Of a DNA stretch of 64,000 bases, positions 61,325 to 64,000 are shown in pieces (the stretch's first letter is position 1; every line of letters starts with the position of its first letter). The notes under the pieces are model-generated. The model did not search any database. It worked only from the letters and a program-made list of their open reading frames with translations, and was not told the DNA's origin. The translations under genes were made by a program, and so were the position numbers. Origin of the DNA: Oleispira sp036960605 (GTDB lineage Bacteria; Pseudomonadota; Gammaproteobacteria; Pseudomonadales; Oceanobacteraceae); the NCBI GenBank assembly GCA_036960605.1, contig JBALXI010000024.1:1-64000 (forward strand), written 5' to 3'.

Positions 61325-63259
61325 TCAGATCTCTTTCTCTAGTACCATTTGAAGCATAGGTATTAATAAACTTGCGCCTTTGCGACTAAGATGATCATCA
61401 TCAGCATAGATGGGCAGGCCTTCCTTCGAACCAAAGCAAAATTTATCATTACAAAGATACTTCTCAGTATTCAATATATGGGCTGAGCATTTTATTTTAG
61501 CGGTGTTTAAAATATCTTTAGCTATCTTATTTCTGGATTCATATTCGCTAAGATCAATATATGCTTCAACCTCTCGTCCAAGGAGAAGTTGTCTCCCCAT
61601 TGTTTTGGGTACGCTATAGCCAAACTCGGGGGTTGGGGTTGTAATGTATACTGGATTTCTCGCTGCTAACTTACAAATTGAGTCTACAGATCTATCAGCG
61701 TACTCACGGAAATAGCCCTTGTCTCTCTTTGAGAACGGTGTTCCGAAGTGTAAGTATGGACGCTGATTTTGATTTTCATTCCCTCCTAGCATGTAGCCAG
61801 ACATACGGCTTGTTATCAATAGCGGAATGTTTTTATTTAACTTATTAATTGTTTCCTTAGCATATTCAAATTGAAACTTACATCTTGGGTTGCTGTTCAG
61901 CATTATTCCTTCAATAGGAGGGCAGCCTGTCTGAGTAAGCGTAATAAATCCATGGTTGGAGCTGGGCATCACTGTTTTGAGTGCATCTATCATAGTATTT
62001 GCGTGACTATCCCCAATTAATATTAGGGCTACTTTCTTGCCCCCGTAGGCACAGACGTTTCCATTATCGTTATATTCACAGCTAGAGAAATCGGTGTTTT
62101 TGTTGTTTTGCTCATCAAACACCGCTTCGATATGTGCAGGCACCCTTCCAGGGTGCCCATTACTGTTAATGATTTCCAATCCGGTTATAGCAACAAGTAA
62201 AGTAATAAGTATTAATGTTGTGATAATAGTTTTACGAGAGTAGCGGTTCATTATATTAACTGAGAGTGATTCGATAAATCTATATGAAAGCCCTCCTAGT
62301 ATAATGGTTGCAAGTAGGCCGATAATGATCCAAACATTATTGTTCTGGTTGTTTGTGTAGTTAAGAAATACCACTAACGGCCAGTGCCATAAATATAGAG
62401 AATAAGACCATTTACCAAGAGTGTTGTGAGTTTTTGTTGTGCTAAATATTGACCTACTTTGCTTAGACATAATCACTAAACATGTGCCGATCGTAGGCAG
62501 TAGAGCCTTCCAGCCAGGCCATAAAGTTTGGCTATCAAAAAGTATGATTGACGTAATAATGCAACTAAAGCCTAAGATTTCTAAAGCTTTTAGTTGGGTG
62601 GTGTTTTTCGTTATATTCTTCTGTAGAAGAAAGACAAGTCCTCCTGCAAGCATCTCCCAAGCGCGAGTCGGTAATAAGTAAAACGCTGCACTTGGTTTCC
62701 AGGTAACAGCATATCCAGATAAGCCCAGTGATATAAATATGCTCAAAATACAGAGTGTTATAATAGTACTTTTCTTTTGAGAAACTTCCCATATTGCCAG
62801 TAAAACAAGGGGCAATATGATGTAAAATTGCCATTCTACTGATAGTGACCAGGTATGCAATAACCATTTTTCGTGTGACGCGCTATCGAAGTACCCAACA
62901 TCTTGCCAAAAAATAATATTAGATAAAAACGTAGCTGCACCAAAAACATGTTTACCTAGCTCTTTATATTCTATCGAGGGTAAGAATTGCCAGCCGAGAG
63001 CTAATAATACAATGCAAAGAGCTAGGAGTGCAGGAATGATTCTTTTGGCACGTGCAAGATAAAAATTTAGTAAAGAAAATGATTGCTCTACTAAACCTTT
63101 GTATATTATTCCTGTCATTAAGAAGCCAGAAATTACAAAGAAGATATCTACACCTACAAAGCCACCACTAAAACCAGGAACGCCGAAATGGAATAGAATT
63201 ACAGCAACAACGGCCCAGGCTCGTAAACCATTGATATCTTGTCTAAATTCTTTATTCAT
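61325..63259 (-). CDS. OafA/YrhL-type acyltransferase with SGNH domain
   Basis: A 644-residue membrane acyltransferase. Residues about 1-370 are Acyl_transf_3: FRQDINGLRAWAVVAVILFHF, GGFVGVDIFFVISGFLM, KRIIPALLAL, HTWSLSVEWQFYI and LYLWHWPLVVF. The C-terminal part is a periplasmic SGNH hydrolase-like domain with LILIGDSHANTMIDAL and the catalytic Asp/His pair in YADDDHLSRKGASLL. The two domains together transfer acyl groups to surface glycans. It faces the polysaccharide operon convergently. A partial paralogue follows to the right. Confidence 0.94.
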   Translation of the reverse strand: MNKEFRQDINGLRAWAVVAVILFHFGVPGFSGGFVGVDIFFVISGFLMTGIIYKGLVEQSFSLLNFYLARAKRIIPALLALCIVLLALGWQFLPSIEYKELGKHVFGAATFLSNIIFWQDVGYFDSASHEKWLLHTWSLSVEWQFYIILPLVLLAIWEVSQKKSTIITLCILSIFISLGLSGYAVTWKPSAAFYLLPTRAWEMLAGGLVFLLQKNITKNTTQLKALEILGFSCIITSIILFDSQTLWPGWKALLPTIGTCLVIMSKQSRSIFSTTKTHNTLGKWSYSLYLWHWPLVVFLNYTNNQNNNVWIIIGLLATIILGGLSYRFIESLSVNIMNRYSRKTIITTLILITLLVAITGLEIINSNGHPGRVPAHIEAVFDEQNNKNTDFSSCEYNDNGNVCAYGGKKVALILIGDSHANTMIDALKTVMPSSNHGFITLTQTGCPPIEGIMLNSNPRCKFQFEYAKETINKLNKNIPLLITSRMSGYMLGGNENQNQRPYLHFGTPFSKRDKGYFREYADRSVDSICKLAARNPVYITTPTPEFGYSVPKTMGRQLLLGREVEAYIDLSEYESRNKIAKDILNTAKIKCSAHILNTEKYLCNDKFCFGSKEGLPIYADDDHLSRKGASLLIPMLQMVLEKEI

Positions 63260-63582
63260 TCTACTTCCTGTTTGTGTTCTGTCTATTTAAAAAAATAGCG
63301 ATAATACAGTTTTGGCTATTGAAGTCTAGATTATTCATTAAGTCTCAAGTGTGCTTAGGATTTTCACTGTGATGGTCCTCTAAAACGCCAACTAAACTCC
63401 GTTGTTCGTCCCTGACATTGCCCTCAAGCTATAAGCTGGGTAAATTGGAAATTAGCTTGCGAGGTTTATTGCTGTGTGCAATTATTGTTTGATTTAGGTT
63501 CGTGAAAGCTAGTAGTGAAATTACCCGATGTAATCAGCTAGCTCACAAAATGAATAAAAAATGTTATCTCTTGAGTGGCTGC
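63260..63582. other. Intergenic region between two acyltransferase genes
   Basis: No gene, RNA or convincing repeat is visible in these 323 bases. It must contain the promoter of the acyltransferase at 61325-63259 and the 3' end of the upstream one. Confidence 0.5.
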
Positions 63583-64000
63583 TTAATTACTGATGTTATC
63601 TTTAAATATCTTTGTAAATAACGGAATCAGCAGTAAGGCACCTGTCTGGCTAAGGTGGTCATCATCGAAATATAGGGCAGCCCCATCGCGCATGCCGGTA
63701 CAGTGTGTTTTTTTGCATAGATAAGGAGTGGTTTCTAATATGTTAATCCCACACTCGGCTTTGGCTTTGGCTAGGGCTGAAAGTGCAATTCTGTTTCTTT
63801 CTGTATGAACTTCCATATCTAATAGTATGTCGGTGATACTGTTATTATAATAGAAGGTTGATCGACCTATGAATTTAGGCACATTTACCAGCATTTCTGG
63901 AGTTGGAGTTGTAATATATACTGGCCTGGACTGTGCCAGTTGGCACAGTGTGTGTTTTAACTTGGAAGCTATTTTAGATTGATACTCTGCTTTGTTTCCT
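63583..64000 (-). CDS. Second SGNH-domain acyltransferase, C-terminal part (cut by window end)
   Basis: The reading frame stays open from the window end to 63583: about 138 residues, including LAQSRPVYITTPTPEMLVNV and a C-terminal YFDDDHLSQTGALLLIPLF. These parallel LAARNPVYITTPTPEFGYSV and YADDDHLSRKGASLLIPML in the neighbouring acyltransferase. It is therefore the SGNH domain of a paralogue whose N-terminal part lies beyond 64000, not a complete 103-residue protein starting at 63894. Confidence 0.88.
   Translation of the reverse strand, partial: GNKAEYQSKIASKLKHTLCQLAQSRPVYITTPTPEMLVNVPKFIGRSTFYYNNSITDILLDMEVHTERNRIALSALAKAKAECGINILETTPYLCKKTHCTGMRDGAALYFDDDHLSQTGALLLIPLFTKIFKDNISN

Noticed and set aside
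63583..63894. Complete 103-residue protein at the right end
   Set aside because: The frame remains open to the window edge and matches the SGNH domain of the neighbouring acyltransferase, so it is the end of a larger gene.

Overview
The window looks like a chromosomal segment of a moderately AT-rich marine-type gammaproteobacterium, probably of the Oceanospirillales/Pseudomonadales group. The order leuB-asd-fimV-truA-trpF-trpB-trpA-folC-(SPOR protein)-cvpA-purF-metZ is the Pseudomonas-like arrangement. epmC, xni, miaE, mtgA and an Atm1-type ABC exporter also fit Gammaproteobacteria. The assignment rests on gene order and protein character only; no database search was possible.

Region 1 (1-15.3 kb) is core metabolism: the tail of leuD joined to what looks like a histidine-kinase fragment, then leuB and asd (leucine, Asp-family amino acids), the polar hub protein FimV, truA, the trpFBA genes, folC, a SPOR-domain protein, cvpA-purF and metZ. 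accD, usually just before folC in this neighbourhood, is absent here. Region 2 (15.3-19.7 kb) is a MoxR ATPase / DUF58 / transglutaminase operon preceded by a repeat element. Region 3 (19.8-31.2 kb) is mixed housekeeping: a thioredoxin-like membrane protein, mtgA, a MATE pump, epmC, an RhlB-like helicase, an alpha/beta hydrolase, a TorF-type outer membrane protein, an M14-type peptidase, an Atm1-like exporter and xni.

Region 4 (31.2-39.4 kb) is repeat-rich. It holds a RAYT-like Y1 transposase surrounded by short dispersed repeats with a GATGGCTGTCC-like core, miaE, and an operon of two paralogous unknown proteins plus a DyP-type heme peroxidase. Three of the short repeats lie inside the peroxidase gene and encode a Ser/Asp/His/Asn-rich insert. 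gltX follows, then tRNA-Ala and tRNA-Glu behind a strong promoter. Short inverted-repeat elements with CACCGAGG/CACGGAGG ends lie before the moxR operon (15.3 kb) and on both sides of gltX.

Region 5 (39.5-48.8 kb) faces left and is envelope-related: an outer-membrane barrel-like protein, a 1553-residue lipoprotein, two paralogous small secreted proteins, a PPP-type phosphatase and an O-antigen-ligase-family membrane protein. Region 6 (48.9-64 kb) is a surface polysaccharide locus: ugd diverges from a UDP-glucuronate 4-epimerase gene that heads a tightly packed operon of two GT2 and three GT4 glycosyltransferases, a Wzx flippase, a Wzy-like polymerase and two acyltransferases. A CRP-type palindrome lies in front of it. 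Two convergently placed OafA-like acyltransferases with SGNH domains (the last one cut by the window end) close the locus. From about 51.3 kb onward the DNA is visibly richer in A and T than the core genes, as is common for exchanged polysaccharide loci.
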